From Olavius algarvensis associated proteobacterium Delta 3 (GTDB taxonomy: Bacteria; Desulfobacterota; Desulfobacteria; Desulfobacterales; CAFBRK01): DNA of 64,000 bases. The DNA is taken from contig CAFBRK010000083.1 of the NCBI GenBank assembly GCA_903231505.1, positions 1-64,000 on the forward strand, given 5' to 3'. The notes under the pieces were generated by a model. The model worked only from the letters and a program-made list of their open reading frames with translations, was not told where the DNA came from and searched no databases. This document shows, piece after piece, positions 29,127 to 37,409 of this stretch; position 1 is the first letter of the stretch; each line of letters opens with the position of its first letter. A program made the translations under genes and the position numbers.

Positions 29127-29891
29127 GTGAAGAATACTAAGGATCCCACATACCGCGGCCTCTTTTCTTCCGACTGGAACGAATGCCTGGCGCCTTGCGG
29201 GCCGTTCGACGTGATCGCGTACCATTATCCGGATCTGAGCGAGGAACTTAGCCGTATTTTCAAGCACTACACCGGTAACGAGATCTCCCTTGGGCAGGCC
29301 GCCGGGCAGATCAATCAGCTCCTTCCGGCCCCCATCACCCAAATCCAGATGGACACCTATCTGAAGTCATCCTTTCGATGTTACACCGGTGTCCGGTCAT
29401 TGATAGACTGGTGCCGGGATCACGATGTTCTGTTTATGATCAACACCACCGGGGCGATCGGCTATTTTCAGCGTGCGCTGGCGCTGGGGCTGTTGCCGCC
29501 GATTCCGATCCTTTCAGCACACCCGGCAATCCGGTTTCCGGATTCCTCGGAAGATCCCGGGCAGGTGTTCGAGCTTTTTGAAATCCAGGACAAGACTAGA
29601 AACACACTGGCGGCGGCCCGGGCATTCGGGATACCCCTGAAACGGATTATGATCATGGGGGACAGCGGCGGGGACGGGCCCCATTTCCAGTGGGGTAACT
29701 CGGTGGGGGCCTCCCTGGTCGGCAGCATGACAAAAAATTCCCTGGAAACCTATTGCCGGGAACATGGCATCCCGATCGATCACCGTATCGGCCCAACGTA
29801 TCAAAGGGGAGACCGGGCCGAGATTGAACGGGAAATGGATGTTGATTTTTCCGGACTGATCCCGTTCGTTACAGAGCGGCTTAGCCTTTAA
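29127..29891 (+). CDS. HAD-like hydrolase family protein
   Basis: A 254-residue protein starting at GTG 29127. SSDWNECLAPCGPFD near residue 14 stands where the HAD nucleophile loop lies and MGDSGGDGPHF (about 173-183) fits the acidic motif IV; between them are a helical cap and VLFMINTTG (motif II region). The nucleophile loop has DxN rather than the usual DxD, so phosphatase activity is uncertain. It precedes the MscS gene by 16 bases and is probably cotranscribed. Confidence 0.7.
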   Translation: MKNTKDPTYRGLFSSDWNECLAPCGPFDVIAYHYPDLSEELSRIFKHYTGNEISLGQAAGQINQLLPAPITQIQMDTYLKSSFRCYTGVRSLIDWCRDHDVLFMINTTGAIGYFQRALALGLLPPIPILSAHPAIRFPDSSEDPGQVFELFEIQDKTRNTLAAARAFGIPLKRIMIMGDSGGDGPHFQWGNSVGASLVGSMTKNSLETYCREHGIPIDHRIGPTYQRGDRAEIEREMDVDFSGLIPFVTERLSL

Positions 29892-29907
29892 GCGGAGGAT
29901 CCCTCGG

Positions 29908-31044
29908 ATGACGTCTTTAAACCAATTCTGGGAACTCGTGGTCGATGTATGGAAAAACGGCGTGGCGGGCATCGACCTGGGCCGCATTATCGTTGCGGCG
30001 CTGATATTTATCGGTTTTCTGCTGATTCGCAGAATCTTCGTAAAGCTTATCACCGGGCGACTCAAGTCGCTGTCGAAACGGACACCGAGCGAATTCGATG
30101 ATCGTGCCCTTGATGTTTTGGAGCGCCCCCTGGGCTTCATACCGGTCGTCCTGGGCCTGTTTTTTGCGTTTAAATTTCTTTCCCTCAGCGGCGCGCTGGA
30201 CAGTTTCGCCGACAAGGTCATCCGGTCGCTGGTGGTCTTTGTGCTGTTCTGGAGTCTGATCAGGCTCGTGGAGCCCCTCTCCAGGTTCATCAAAAAATTT
30301 GAAGACGTTCTGACAGTCTCCATTGTCGAATGGCTGGTCAAGGCCGTTCGCATCACGTTTCTTTTTATCGCAATTGCCACAATATTAGAGATTTGGGGCA
30401 TCCGGATCGGGCCGATTATCGCCGGATTGGGCCTGTTCGGCGTTGCGGTCGCCCTCGGCGCACAGGACCTGTTCAAAAACCTCATATCCGGCTTGTCGAT
30501 CCTGGCCGAGCAGCGATTCCATATCGGTGACTGGATCTATGTGGACGGTGTTGTCGAAGGGACGGTGGAGTCGATCGGATTCCGGTCGACCCGGGTGCGG
30601 CGTTTCGACAAAGCGCCGGTATATGTTCCGAATTCCAAGCTTTCCGATAACCCGGTGACCAACTTCAGCAGCATGACCCACCGGCGTATTTACTGGACCA
30701 TCGGCGTGGAATACCGCACAACTGTCGACCAGCTTCGCAGGATCCGGGATGGGATCGAAAACTACATCCTCACCTCCGATGCGTTCGCCAAACCGCCGGA
30801 AGTATCGACCTTTGTCCGCATCGACCGGTTCAACGATTCGTCCATCGATATCCTGGTATACTGTTTTACGAAGACGACGGTGTGGGGCGAATGGCTCGAA
30901 GAAAAGGAGAAGCTGGCCTTCCGGGTAAAGGAGATCGTGACATCGGCAGGAACCGGCTTTGCATTCCCCAGCCGATCCGTTTATGTGGAAACACTGCCCA
31001 CCGAAACGCCGGAGGTGTTTGTTCCGCCGTCAAACGACCAGTAG
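29908..31044 (+). CDS. MscS-family mechanosensitive channel
   Basis: A 378-residue membrane protein with about five spans; the pore helix region IIAGLGLFGVAVALGAQDLFKN and the beta-domain start GDWIYVDGVVEGTVESIG are diagnostic of MscS and the final domain ends in a short proline-rich tail. AGCGGAGG precedes the ATG. It would release solutes during hypo-osmotic shock. The number of spans before the pore is greater than in E. coli MscS. Confidence 0.92.
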   Translation: MTSLNQFWELVVDVWKNGVAGIDLGRIIVAALIFIGFLLIRRIFVKLITGRLKSLSKRTPSEFDDRALDVLERPLGFIPVVLGLFFAFKFLSLSGALDSFADKVIRSLVVFVLFWSLIRLVEPLSRFIKKFEDVLTVSIVEWLVKAVRITFLFIAIATILEIWGIRIGPIIAGLGLFGVAVALGAQDLFKNLISGLSILAEQRFHIGDWIYVDGVVEGTVESIGFRSTRVRRFDKAPVYVPNSKLSDNPVTNFSSMTHRRIYWTIGVEYRTTVDQLRRIRDGIENYILTSDAFAKPPEVSTFVRIDRFNDSSIDILVYCFTKTTVWGEWLEEKEKLAFRVKEIVTSAGTGFAFPSRSVYVETLPTETPEVFVPPSNDQ

Positions 31045-31183
31045 TCGTGCGAAAGAGATTCCGTAGGAATTCGTCAGTACTTATGGCATTTCATGCGACC
31101 CGTTGAATCCGTGCCTGAGGCAGGCAAGCCTGGGCCGCCTTTGGCACCGCCGAAGGCGGGCAGACTTCGAACACTTGGCGCCT

Positions 31184-31345
31184 TTATTCCAGTAACTGAA
31201 TACTCTCGTACCATTTCCTATATTCCGCCTCGTTGGTTTCAAAGTCGTCGGATGTGGAAATCAGCACCAGCATATAGCTCCCCTTGCTGCCGACCCCGTA
31301 GCCGCCGAGCAAGGTCTTACCTTCGGTCTTTCGTTGGCGGATTAT
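31184..31345 (-). pseudogene. C-terminal remnant of an unidentified gene
   Basis: A minus-strand frame ending at TAA 31184-31186 reads GKTLLGGYGVGSKGSYML and on to FETNEAEYRKWYESIQLLE, a normal-looking protein C-terminus of about 50 residues. No start codon with upstream support is visible and the frame runs into the 3' end of the DinB gene in another frame, so it looks like the tail of a gene truncated when the DinB gene arrived. The family was not recognised. Confidence 0.4.
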
Positions 31346-31791
31346 ATCTGCTTCTCCAGAATATCTTTAAGGTGCAGTCGCAGATGGACGAGGTAGTCTT
31401 TTACCACGAAATCCAGCGGGACCGGATCTTCTTTACCGATATTGCACGGGGAGGCTTCGGCGTCTTCCGGAATCCTCTCTATAATGTGACTCAAGTGGTC
31501 GTTGTAGGCAGTCCACAATGCCACCAAAGACGACCAGGGCCGTTCATTGCATCGTTGAATCCTGACCCATTCCCTCTGATTGTAAGTTGGAAACTCCGCA
31601 GCAACATGATTCACAGCCCTGACAAATCGTTGATGATTGTTTGAGGCGGAATCGATGAGATGCCCGAGAATTTCCTTTTTCGACCATTCATCCGGGCCTG
31701 GTTTAAACGCAACGTCCGTTTCGCTCAACCGGGACAATTCCGGTTCGACCGTTGCGATAATGGAGCGCAGTTGTTGGACGATATCTTGCAT
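31342..31791 (-). CDS. DinB-superfamily protein
   Basis: A 149-residue helical protein with the DinB four-helix pattern: WSKKEILGHLIDSASNNHQRF (first metal-ligand His region, residues 36-56) and late YLVHLRLHLKDI with further histidines. Members are metal-binding, thiol-transferase-like or of unknown role. The ATG at 31791 is internal to a leftward run of genes that has a different character from the backbone. Function is not predictable. Confidence 0.8.
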   Translation of the reverse strand: MQDIVQQLRSIIATVEPELSRLSETDVAFKPGPDEWSKKEILGHLIDSASNNHQRFVRAVNHVAAEFPTYNQREWVRIQRCNERPWSSLVALWTAYNDHLSHIIERIPEDAEASPCNIGKEDPVPLDFVVKDYLVHLRLHLKDILEKQI

Positions 31792-31846
31792 GTCGCGTCC
31801 CCTTCTGGTCCCGCCCTCGGAAAAGCGTAGTCAGGCAACTCTTGGG

Positions 31847-32290
31847 TCAGGACGGCTTTTTAATTGTCTTGTCAACCATACGCTTAAGGCGATTGATCTC
31901 GGTTTTAAGTTTTGATTGAAGATTTTTCAATTCGTGGTCCAATAAATTTGCGCCCGTTGTCAGAAGAACTCTTGTCAAACTCTCAACAATCCGAATGGCG
32001 AATAAATATGCAAAAAATCCGATGATATAATAAACAGCAGGCGGAAGCTTGAAGGGCTGGCCGTAAATAATCATGCCGTCTTCCAGTTTGCCGTATTTTA
32101 TGAGTGTTCCAATGATAGGCAGTTTTTCCGGGCCTATAGAAAAAAACCCCAATATCATTAGTATGTTATATGTGACAAAGACGACGCCCATAATTCCGAT
32201 GATGATCAACACAATGCCTATTCTCCGTTTAAAGGAAGCCCTGTCTGTTTCTTGATCAAGACCACTGGGCGGATACGTTTGCGGCATCAT
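31847..32290 (-). CDS. Membrane protein with C-terminal coiled coil, unknown
   Basis: A 147-residue protein: a hydrophilic 20-residue start, two spans (about 24-50 and 85-105), then a basic helical tail (LKNLQSKLKTEINRLKRMV) likely to form a coiled coil. It lies 55 bases upstream of the DinB gene in the same direction. No family recognised. Confidence 0.65.
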   Translation of the reverse strand: MMPQTYPPSGLDQETDRASFKRRIGIVLIIIGIMGVVFVTYNILMILGFFSIGPEKLPIIGTLIKYGKLEDGMIIYGQPFKLPPAVYYIIGFFAYLFAIRIVESLTRVLLTTGANLLDHELKNLQSKLKTEINRLKRMVDKTIKKPS

Positions 32291-32442
32291 AGAAAGCTCC
32301 TTCGTTACAGTGAAGACATTCCAAACCCGGGTGCTAAATTCATTCTATTTCAATTCCAGAGTTTCCACCACGGTTTTTTAGGCGTTGCGCGTGCTTATTC
32401 GGAATGCAGCGGTTCGGTACGGTGCAAAGTTTCATTTTCTGT

Positions 32443-32877
32443 TCACCCGTTTTCATGATTCGCTGGTTGTCTCCGTTCAATTGCCTCCACCCTGAAACAC
32501 GTGAAGGATAGCGCTACACCAAATGCCTGCTCAAAACTAACCAAAATATGCGGTGGAAGAGGGGTTCCGTCGGTATATGTACCTCGCGCTTCGAATTTGA
32601 ACCTCAAGTCATACACGGCGTTCTGGTGATTGAATTCTTCCATCCGTATCGAGTTGCAGTCATGGAACTTTAGACCAACGATGTAGGGTTTTTTCAATGC
32701 GCAGAGCTCAAATGAAGCCTCTATAATCGGCCCGATCCACACATTATCATCGGGTCGAATATCACCGCGCCACATGTTTAAATAAAGAACTTCAGCATCG
32801 TGAAAATTGGGCCACTCCCCATGATCGAGAATGAGTCCACTGTTTTCGACATGTGTTACAGGGTCAAATTCTTTCAT
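32443..32877 (-). CDS. Small soluble protein, possibly Imm50-type immunity
   Basis: A 144-residue protein with HGEWPNFHDAEVLYLNMWRG near the start (residues 19-38) and GLKFHDCNSIRMEEFNHQN in the middle. The spacing of the HDAE and FHDC blocks recalls immunity proteins of the Imm50 type, but I am not certain of that assignment. Its ATG overlaps the thioesterase stop (ATGA), so the two are coupled. No toxin gene is next to it. Confidence 0.6.
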   Translation of the reverse strand: MKEFDPVTHVENSGLILDHGEWPNFHDAEVLYLNMWRGDIRPDDNVWIGPIIEASFELCALKKPYIVGLKFHDCNSIRMEEFNHQNAVYDLRFKFEARGTYTDGTPLPPHILVSFEQAFGVALSFTCFRVEAIERRQPANHENG

Positions 32878-33323
32878 TCCTGGTCAACCCGCCTCACAAG
32901 CTTTTCAAGCTCGATAATGTTTTTCTTTATTTCATCCGGAACGAGCGTTTTTTGGTTGGCCTGGTAATCGAATGTAACCAGCACGCCTTCTCCTGATGCC
33001 GCTAATTTGCCGTGCTTTATACTGAAAACAGCATACTTCATAATAAAGCGATCCTGTTCGATGGTATCCACTTTGGCTCCCACGGTCACCTGGTCCGGGT
33101 AGGTGAGGGGAATTTTATACCGGCATTGCGTGGAGGCCAGGATAGGACCGATTCCGGTTCTATCCATGACCTCTAAAAATTTGATTCGTTCAAAATATGA
33201 AATTCGTGCACTTTCAAAATACCTGAAATACACGATATTGTTCAGATGTTGAAACGCATCCATATCACCCCAGGCTACCGGAATTTGGATTGTCACCGGA
33301 TACTCGTCTATTTGTTCTTTCAT
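32874..33323 (-). CDS. Acyl-CoA thioesterase, hotdog fold (4HBT)
   Basis: A 149-residue hotdog-fold protein with WGDMDAFQHLNNIVYFRYFE (catalytic Asp/His/Asn region, residues 16-35) typical of YbgC/4HBT thioesterases. The ATG at 33323 starts MKEQIDEYP; the long open frame before it has no coding character. It would hydrolyse acyl-CoA thioesters in the cytosol. It overlaps the downstream gene by four bases. Confidence 0.85.
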   Translation of the reverse strand: MKEQIDEYPVTIQIPVAWGDMDAFQHLNNIVYFRYFESARISYFERIKFLEVMDRTGIGPILASTQCRYKIPLTYPDQVTVGAKVDTIEQDRFIMKYAVFSIKHGKLAASGEGVLVTFDYQANQKTLVPDEIKKNIIELEKLVRRVDQE

Positions 33324-33544
33324 TTTCGCACCAAAAGTAAGGACCAAAATTGTTGAAGAAAATATGGTTTCATAACCATGCGAATCCGTCACGCACTTTC
33401 CCGTGTCGGTTGAATCAGCGTTGCATTTGGCTCCCGCCGCAACTGGCCATAAACTGTTCGGCGCGGAACAATGATGATAGAACGCGAAGCAAGTCTGCCG
33501 GAACGTGCTGAATATTGCCGGTTTCCCTGCCGTGTTTGGCTGCG

Positions 33545-34222
33545 CTACAGCACAAGCCCGGAGCTGACATGCGGTGCAAGCCTGTCCCACTCGCTCGACG
33601 CCACGCAGTACAGGCAGAAGTCGCCGTGGTCGTAAATCGAACAGTTCATCGGGCCTCGCTTGTCTTTATGCACGCAAGCTCCGACAAACGGTGTGCTGGT
33701 CGGCTTCACCGGCCTGGTGAGCACCCATGTGATTCCATCCGCGCCGTTCTCGCCACCAAGGAGACTGTCACGCTCCCACTCGTTCTGTTCCAGCAAGTCG
33801 ACGCCAAAGAGCTTCAGCACGCTCAGCAGGGGATGCACGGCGCGCTGGAACCCCCCACGCTTTTCGCCCGGCATCATCATTGCTCCGGAGCCCATGCCCA
33901 CATACTTTGTAACGCCGGCAGCCTTCATGGCCTTCCAGACGTGCGGGAGGCTGTGTGTCTTGGGGCGCTCCTTCCTGTCGTCGCCGAGCGCCGAGATGAC
34001 GCCATCGCAGCCTGCAAACGCCTTCTCCATCTTCCCCTCGTCATCCATCTGCGTCTCGACCACTGTCGTCGTTGATTTTACGTCCCTGAACTTGTGCGGC
34101 GACCGCGTGACCACTACCGTCTGGACACCGGTCTCCTCGGCCCGAACGAAAATCCCCTTGCCGTAGGTTCCGCTGGCGCCGATGATCGCCACCTTAACGG
34201 GCTTTGCAACATTCGTGTTCAT
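33545..34222 (-). CDS. NAD(P)-binding (NmrA/SDR-a-like) protein
   Basis: A 225-residue Rossmann protein: VKVAIIGASGTYGKGIFVRA near the N-terminus is the dinucleotide loop, followed by VTRSPHKFRDV, GVISALGDD and YVGMGSGAM, all typical of atypical short-chain reductases. The ATG at 34222 (MNTNVAKPVK) is preferred to 34243. It is the first gene beyond the last recognisable attC site, so it may be a former terminal cassette or a flanking gene. Substrate unknown. Confidence 0.75.
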   Translation of the reverse strand: MNTNVAKPVKVAIIGASGTYGKGIFVRAEETGVQTVVVTRSPHKFRDVKSTTTVVETQMDDEGKMEKAFAGCDGVISALGDDRKERPKTHSLPHVWKAMKAAGVTKYVGMGSGAMMMPGEKRGGFQRAVHPLLSVLKLFGVDLLEQNEWERDSLLGGENGADGITWVLTRPVKPTSTPFVGACVHKDKRGPMNCSIYDHGDFCLYCVASSEWDRLAPHVSSGLVL

Positions 34223-34276
34223 GATCCGTGTCATCCGTGGCACGACCGCTTCTGTTCTGACGTTGGCATGACCGGG

Positions 34277-34377
34277 CGTTAACGATCACCGGGTTGGACA
34301 TCTCAGCCTGATAATCTTAAGATTAATCCAACGGATACCCATTCAAAATGACTCGGTCCCGGTCGCCGGTGTTAGGC
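34277..34377 (-). repeat. attC 34, terminal, degenerate
   Basis: Right core GTTAGGC (34371-34377) is good; the left core is either GTTAAC (about 34278-34283) or ATCCAAC (34326-34332). Internal GTTGGA/TCCAAC and ACCGG/CCGGT arms can pair. It is the last recognisable site of the array. Confidence 0.45.
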
Positions 34378-34414
34378 GTTTTATTGGGCCTCCCGTGTAG
34401 GTGTAACCCAATGA

Positions 34415-34747
34415 TCACTCGTGATTTTCATAGTTGTTTAAATTCTTTTTCCAGGCTCTATCCAATTTACGAAACACTTTTTCACAAATCTTTGCTGGAT
34501 CAAAAATTTGAAGAGGCTTGTGTACTTCGATTTCTACAGAAGTTTCCTTTTCGTTTATTTTTGCCAGTTTTGCCATGATTCCGGCTTTTCCCGTTAACGA
34601 CCAGAATGTTTGCTTCCACAAAATGACCCCGTGTTCGAAATCAGAATCCATTATCTGCCAACTCATAATGTCCTTTCCACTTTTGTAAAGCAGGTCAAAG
34701 CTATCTTTTAAAGAGAGCGGCATTCGGATGTGGAATTTTTTAATCAT
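34415..34747 (-). CDS. Cassette 34 protein, unknown
   Basis: A 110-residue soluble protein (MIKKFHIRMPLSLKDSFDLL at the start) with alternating hydrophobic strands and a helical end (KVFRKLDRAWKKNL). It could be a START/SRPBCC-like small domain, but no firm motif is present. It lies between attC 34 and a damaged attC 33 that adjoins a dispersed repeat, at the distal, oldest end of the array. Its gene is minus-strand, like all cassette genes here. Confidence 0.6.
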   Translation of the reverse strand: MIKKFHIRMPLSLKDSFDLLYKSGKDIMSWQIMDSDFEHGVILWKQTFWSLTGKAGIMAKLAKINEKETSVEIEVHKPLQIFDPAKICEKVFRKLDRAWKKNLNNYENHE

Positions 34748-34811
34748 GAGATGGTCCTGTTTTTTAGGTATTCACTTTTTTGCCGGTGATCCATGGCTTA
34801 TTAACTTGATA

Positions 34812-34942
34812 ATTCCCTGTAGCTTGCTGCAGGGTGTCCTTTGGTTCCCTCTCCCCGCGGTGGGAGAGGGTTCGGGTTCGGGGGTTAAAAATAGATATCC
34901 TCCCCTTTGATACCCCGCAGCTTGCTGCGGGGAGCTTCATTA
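34812..34942. repeat. Three-hairpin dispersed repeat, copy B
   Basis: Same order of palindromes as the element at 28874-28999: ATTCCCTGTAGCTTGCTGCAGGG, then CCCTCTCCCC/GGGAGAGGG, then CCCCGCAGCTTGCTGCGGGG and GCTTCATTA. It lies between cassette 34's gene and the right half of attC 33 and may have inserted into that cassette. No gene is present in 34748-34995. Confidence 0.7.
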
Positions 34943-34995
34943 CCGCCTACTGATAGTTTTTTTCCAAAGATCAGGCGCAGTCGCAGCAATTACGG

Positions 34996-35031
34996 CAGCA
35001 ACGCATCACCGGCTGCAGCGCCGTGTTAAGC
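34996..35031 (-). repeat. attC 33, only the right half clear
   Basis: GTTAAGC at 35025-35031 is a good right core with a GCTGCAGCGCCGT arm; a proper left core could not be placed and the nearest candidate (CAGCAAC, 34996-35002) is too close. The site may be disrupted. Confidence 0.35.
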
Positions 35032-35034
35032 GAT

Positions 35035-35502
35035 CTACCGTGGTTTGATTTCAACAACTAACATCTCCGGCAGGCCAGCTACGGGTGGTCCACACCAGAC
35101 TGCTGAGGATCCGCTAATCCAATACGTTCCCGGTGCGGCAAATGTTACGGTTCGCGTGCGATTTGTCATAGGATTCAAGTTGAACTTCGCATATCCCTCA
35201 GGCCGCACCTTCCAGTGAATAGTATCGGCAACTTCCTTTTCTTTTTCAGGAGGCGGATGACGCAACCAACAGGAATCTTGGGGCAGTGACTTTCGTTTTA
35301 CTTGTTTCCACCCGCCCTGATAGCGGCTATTTGCGTGCAGGCTCAATCTGTCGCCCACCATCGCTTCTGTAGCAGACACCGAAACTTCCACAGTGACATG
35401 AATCGGCTCTACCGGGATGTAAACCAACGATGGCTTCGGTTCACAGCTCGCCAGCCCAACAATGACGACTGATATGGCAAAGGAGAAGTAGCGCATCAGC
35501 AT
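35035..35502 (-). CDS. Cassette 33 lipoprotein, unknown
   Basis: A 155-residue protein with a lipoprotein signal peptide ending in the lipobox VGLASC, then a beta-rich domain (VTVEVSVSATEAMVGDRLSL and a late FAAPGTYWISGSS) that looks immunoglobulin-like. The ATG at 35502 (MLMRYFSF) is chosen because the longer frame upstream reads through attC 32. Likely anchored in the outer or inner membrane facing the periplasm. No closer family seen. Confidence 0.7.
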   Translation of the reverse strand: MLMRYFSFAISVVIVGLASCEPKPSLVYIPVEPIHVTVEVSVSATEAMVGDRLSLHANSRYQGGWKQVKRKSLPQDSCWLRHPPPEKEKEVADTIHWKVRPEGYAKFNLNPMTNRTRTVTFAAPGTYWISGSSAVWCGPPVAGLPEMLVVEIKPR

Positions 35503-35509
35503 GAGGGTC

Positions 35510-35621
35510 GCCCAACGGTAGATTGTCCGCACAAAAAGCGAACGGGCTTTTGCTGCAAATAGTTCAACGCAAAAACTCAGCGGGGCGGCGTTCATGCACC
35601 CGTTGAAGTGACTTGTTGAAC
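35510..35621 (-). repeat. attC 32
   Basis: GCCCAAC (35510-35516) and GTTGAAC (35615-35621), 112 bp, fit RYYYAAC/GTTRRRY exactly. It follows the vapC stop. Confidence 0.85.
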
Positions 35622-35623
35622 TT

Positions 35624-36025
35624 TTACTTCTTATAGGCAGGAAACAGGCCCTTAATCATGGGGTAATGCTTGATGTTCAGGGTTTTCAATTCCGCATTTT
35701 CCGTTTTAGCAGTGGCAGCCAAGATGGCATCCGCAAGCCCCATGTCATGTGACTTGCCATAATCTCGATTGTACAGCCCTCCGATCTTCGCGATCTCGGC
35801 ACTGACAGGGATAACACGAAATAAGGAGATAAATCGGTGTAGTGCAGCTTGTTCCACCTCTCCTTTCACCCCCGCATACAGTTCCGCGACGACGATGGTT
35901 GACAATATAATGCGGGAGGATTGAGCATTGACGAAGGCCACGGCTTTGCTGTGCCCACGAAAAAAGTCAACAAGGACATCTGTGTCGAAAAGCGATGGCC
36001 TGGCCATACTTAATTCCTGTCCCAT
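35624..36025 (-). CDS. vapC: VapC-like PIN-domain toxin (cassette 32)
   Basis: A 133-residue PIN-domain ribonuclease. LFDTDVLVDFFRG near the start and MGLADAILAATA near residue 96 carry the conserved acidic residues of VapC toxins, which cut tRNA or rRNA. The frame opens at 36025, overlapping the antitoxin gene by 16 bases; MARPSL at 36007 is an alternative start. It follows its antitoxin gene in a classic vapB-vapC order and would stabilise the cassette array. Confidence 0.88.
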   Translation of the reverse strand: MGQELSMARPSLFDTDVLVDFFRGHSKAVAFVNAQSSRIILSTIVVAELYAGVKGEVEQAALHRFISLFRVIPVSAEIAKIGGLYNRDYGKSHDMGLADAILAATAKTENAELKTLNIKHYPMIKGLFPAYKK

Positions 36026-36243
36026 TCGTCGCGCATCGCTCTGAAATCAGGAAGGTCCGTTCTGTCCTTCCAGATGCCTGCGGTTTCGAGTAAAACCGCT
36101 TCTCGTTTTCCGCGGCCCTCTTGTTCAATGAGACGATCGACAGCTTCTCGAATTATTTCGCTTTGTTTTTTTCCGGCGGTCTTAGCGATTGCCGCCAGCT
36201 CATCCCGCTGACGTTCTGTCAGGTATATCTGTGTTCGTACCAT
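36010..36243 (-). CDS. vapB: VapB-like ribbon-helix-helix antitoxin (cassette 32)
   Basis: A 77-residue protein whose N-terminus VRTQIYLTERQRDELAAIA is a ribbon-helix-helix DNA-binding domain, followed by a helix (QSEIIREAVDRLI) and a C-terminal toxin-binding tail. The ATG at 36243 is chosen because AGGTG precedes it and the domain starts there; the longer frame reaches into attC 31. It would neutralise VapC and repress the operon. Confidence 0.85.
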   Translation of the reverse strand: MVRTQIYLTERQRDELAAIAKTAGKKQSEIIREAVDRLIEQEGRGKREAVLLETAGIWKDRTDLPDFRAMRDEWDRN

Positions 36244-36300
36244 TTTGCACCTCTTATAGTGTATACATTTAACATATACATCAATTTTGCTTTGTGTCAA

Positions 36301-36371
36301 GAGCAACGCCTGAGCTCGCCCGCAGCAGAGGCCATCAGGCCACTGATGTCTGGTGAAGCGATATGTTAGAT
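36301..36371 (-). repeat. attC 31
   Basis: GAGCAAC (36301-36307) and GTTAGAT (36365-36371), 71 bp, with a GGCCATCAGGCC-type inner arm. It closes the ORF-less mini-cassette 36372-36432. Confidence 0.75.
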
Positions 36372-36432
36372 GGTGTTTAAATCATCCACCGGCTTACAAA
36401 GCGCATTGTGGCCACGCCAAGAAAACCAATAA

Positions 36433-36504
36433 TCCAAACCTCAGCCTGACGCCCTACTTTGGGGCGGCTCGGTCCTTGCCGTATTCACCAGCGATAGGTT
36501 ATAA
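36433..36504 (-). repeat. attC 30, weak left end
   Basis: Right core GTTATAA (36498-36504) with the usual CACCAGCGATAG arm; left core TCCAAAC (36433-36439) followed by CTCAGCCTG. The enoyl-CoA hydratase stop codon lies inside the right core. Confidence 0.5.
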
Positions 36505-37290
36505 TTTCTTTTTGTCTTTCGCCTTGGAGTAGAACCGAGATAGTCGCTCCCTGGCCTCACTGAAGTCACCTAAGCTGGAGTACGCATTTAGCGTCTCGAT
36601 ACGAAGCGCGTCATCCAGAGTGCGACCAACCACATCGAGGATCGTTTCCTTTGCGGATCTAATTGCCTGTTGGCTGTTGTTCATTATCATTGAAGCGTAT
36701 TGCTCAGCTATTTCCATGAGGTTTTCGTGGGGAACCACCTTGGTGACGAGGTGAAGTCTATACGCCTCTTCTGCCGCCACTTCGCGTCCGGTAAGTGTGA
36801 GTTCTAAGGCGGCAGCAAGCCCAGCAATCGCGACGAGCCTCACAATACCTCCATCACCCTGATGAAGTCCGTAGCGAACTTCAAATACACCGAATTTGGC
36901 TTTTTCTGACGCGATACGGATGTCGCAGGCCAAAGCCAGTTCGAAACCACCTCCAATGGCATGCCCGTTTATTGCAGCTATAATGGGTTTAGTTATACTG
37001 TGCTGCCCCCGTGTGATTCCACCTCCAATGCCTGTAGGAACATTTCTCCTCACATCGAGCATGTTCCCCTTTTCCCATTTAGGGATGAAAGTTTTTAGGT
37101 CTGCTCCAGAGCAGAAGGCCTTTCCTGCACCAGTTATTATGCCTACATCTACAGACTCGTCTTTCGCAAAATCTTCCCATACTGCCCAAAGTTCAGAGTT
37201 CAACTCGTCATCAAGTGCATTGAGAGCATCAGGACGATTCAACGTAATGTAGCCAATCCTGTTTCGTTTTTCGTAGAGTACTCTGGCCAT
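36499..37290 (-). CDS. Enoyl-CoA hydratase/isomerase (cassette 30)
   Basis: A 263-residue crotonase-fold protein, full length for the family. ITLNRPDALNALDDEL near residue 16, the oxyanion-hole segments AFCSGADLK and AINGHAIGGGFELALACDIR, and a C-terminal SKAKDKKKL are as expected. The second catalytic acid region reads YGLHQGDGG (residues about 140-148), so the precise reaction (hydratase, isomerase or hydrolase) is open. A core-metabolism enzyme is unusual cargo for an integron cassette. Confidence 0.88.
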   Translation of the reverse strand: MARVLYEKRNRIGYITLNRPDALNALDDELNSELWAVWEDFAKDESVDVGIITGAGKAFCSGADLKTFIPKWEKGNMLDVRRNVPTGIGGGITRGQHSITKPIIAAINGHAIGGGFELALACDIRIASEKAKFGVFEVRYGLHQGDGGIVRLVAIAGLAAALELTLTGREVAAEEAYRLHLVTKVVPHENLMEIAEQYASMIMNNSQQAIRSAKETILDVVGRTLDDALRIETLNAYSSLGDFSEARERLSRFYSKAKDKKKL

Positions 37291-37320
37291 AATGATTCCT
37301 TATTCACGGTGTTGTTTTAG

Positions 37321-37408
37321 GCCCAACGTTGCAAATAACCGGCTGGTAAACGGCGTAGAGCGAAGCAGCGCGGCTTATGCCAGTCCGAGTTAGTTTGCCT
37401 GGTTAGGT
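37321..37408 (-). repeat. attC 29 (subfamily F)
   Basis: GCCCAAC (37321-37327) and GTTAGGT (37402-37408), 88 bp; shares TAACCGG, AGCGAAGC and CCAGTCCG blocks with attC 18. Confidence 0.88.
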
Positions 37409-37409
37409 G

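Noticed and set aside
33324-33544. An attC site between the thioesterase and the NAD(P)-binding gene
   Set aside because: No pair of RYYYAAC and GTTRRRY cores with complementary arms could be placed, so the array is ended at 34277.
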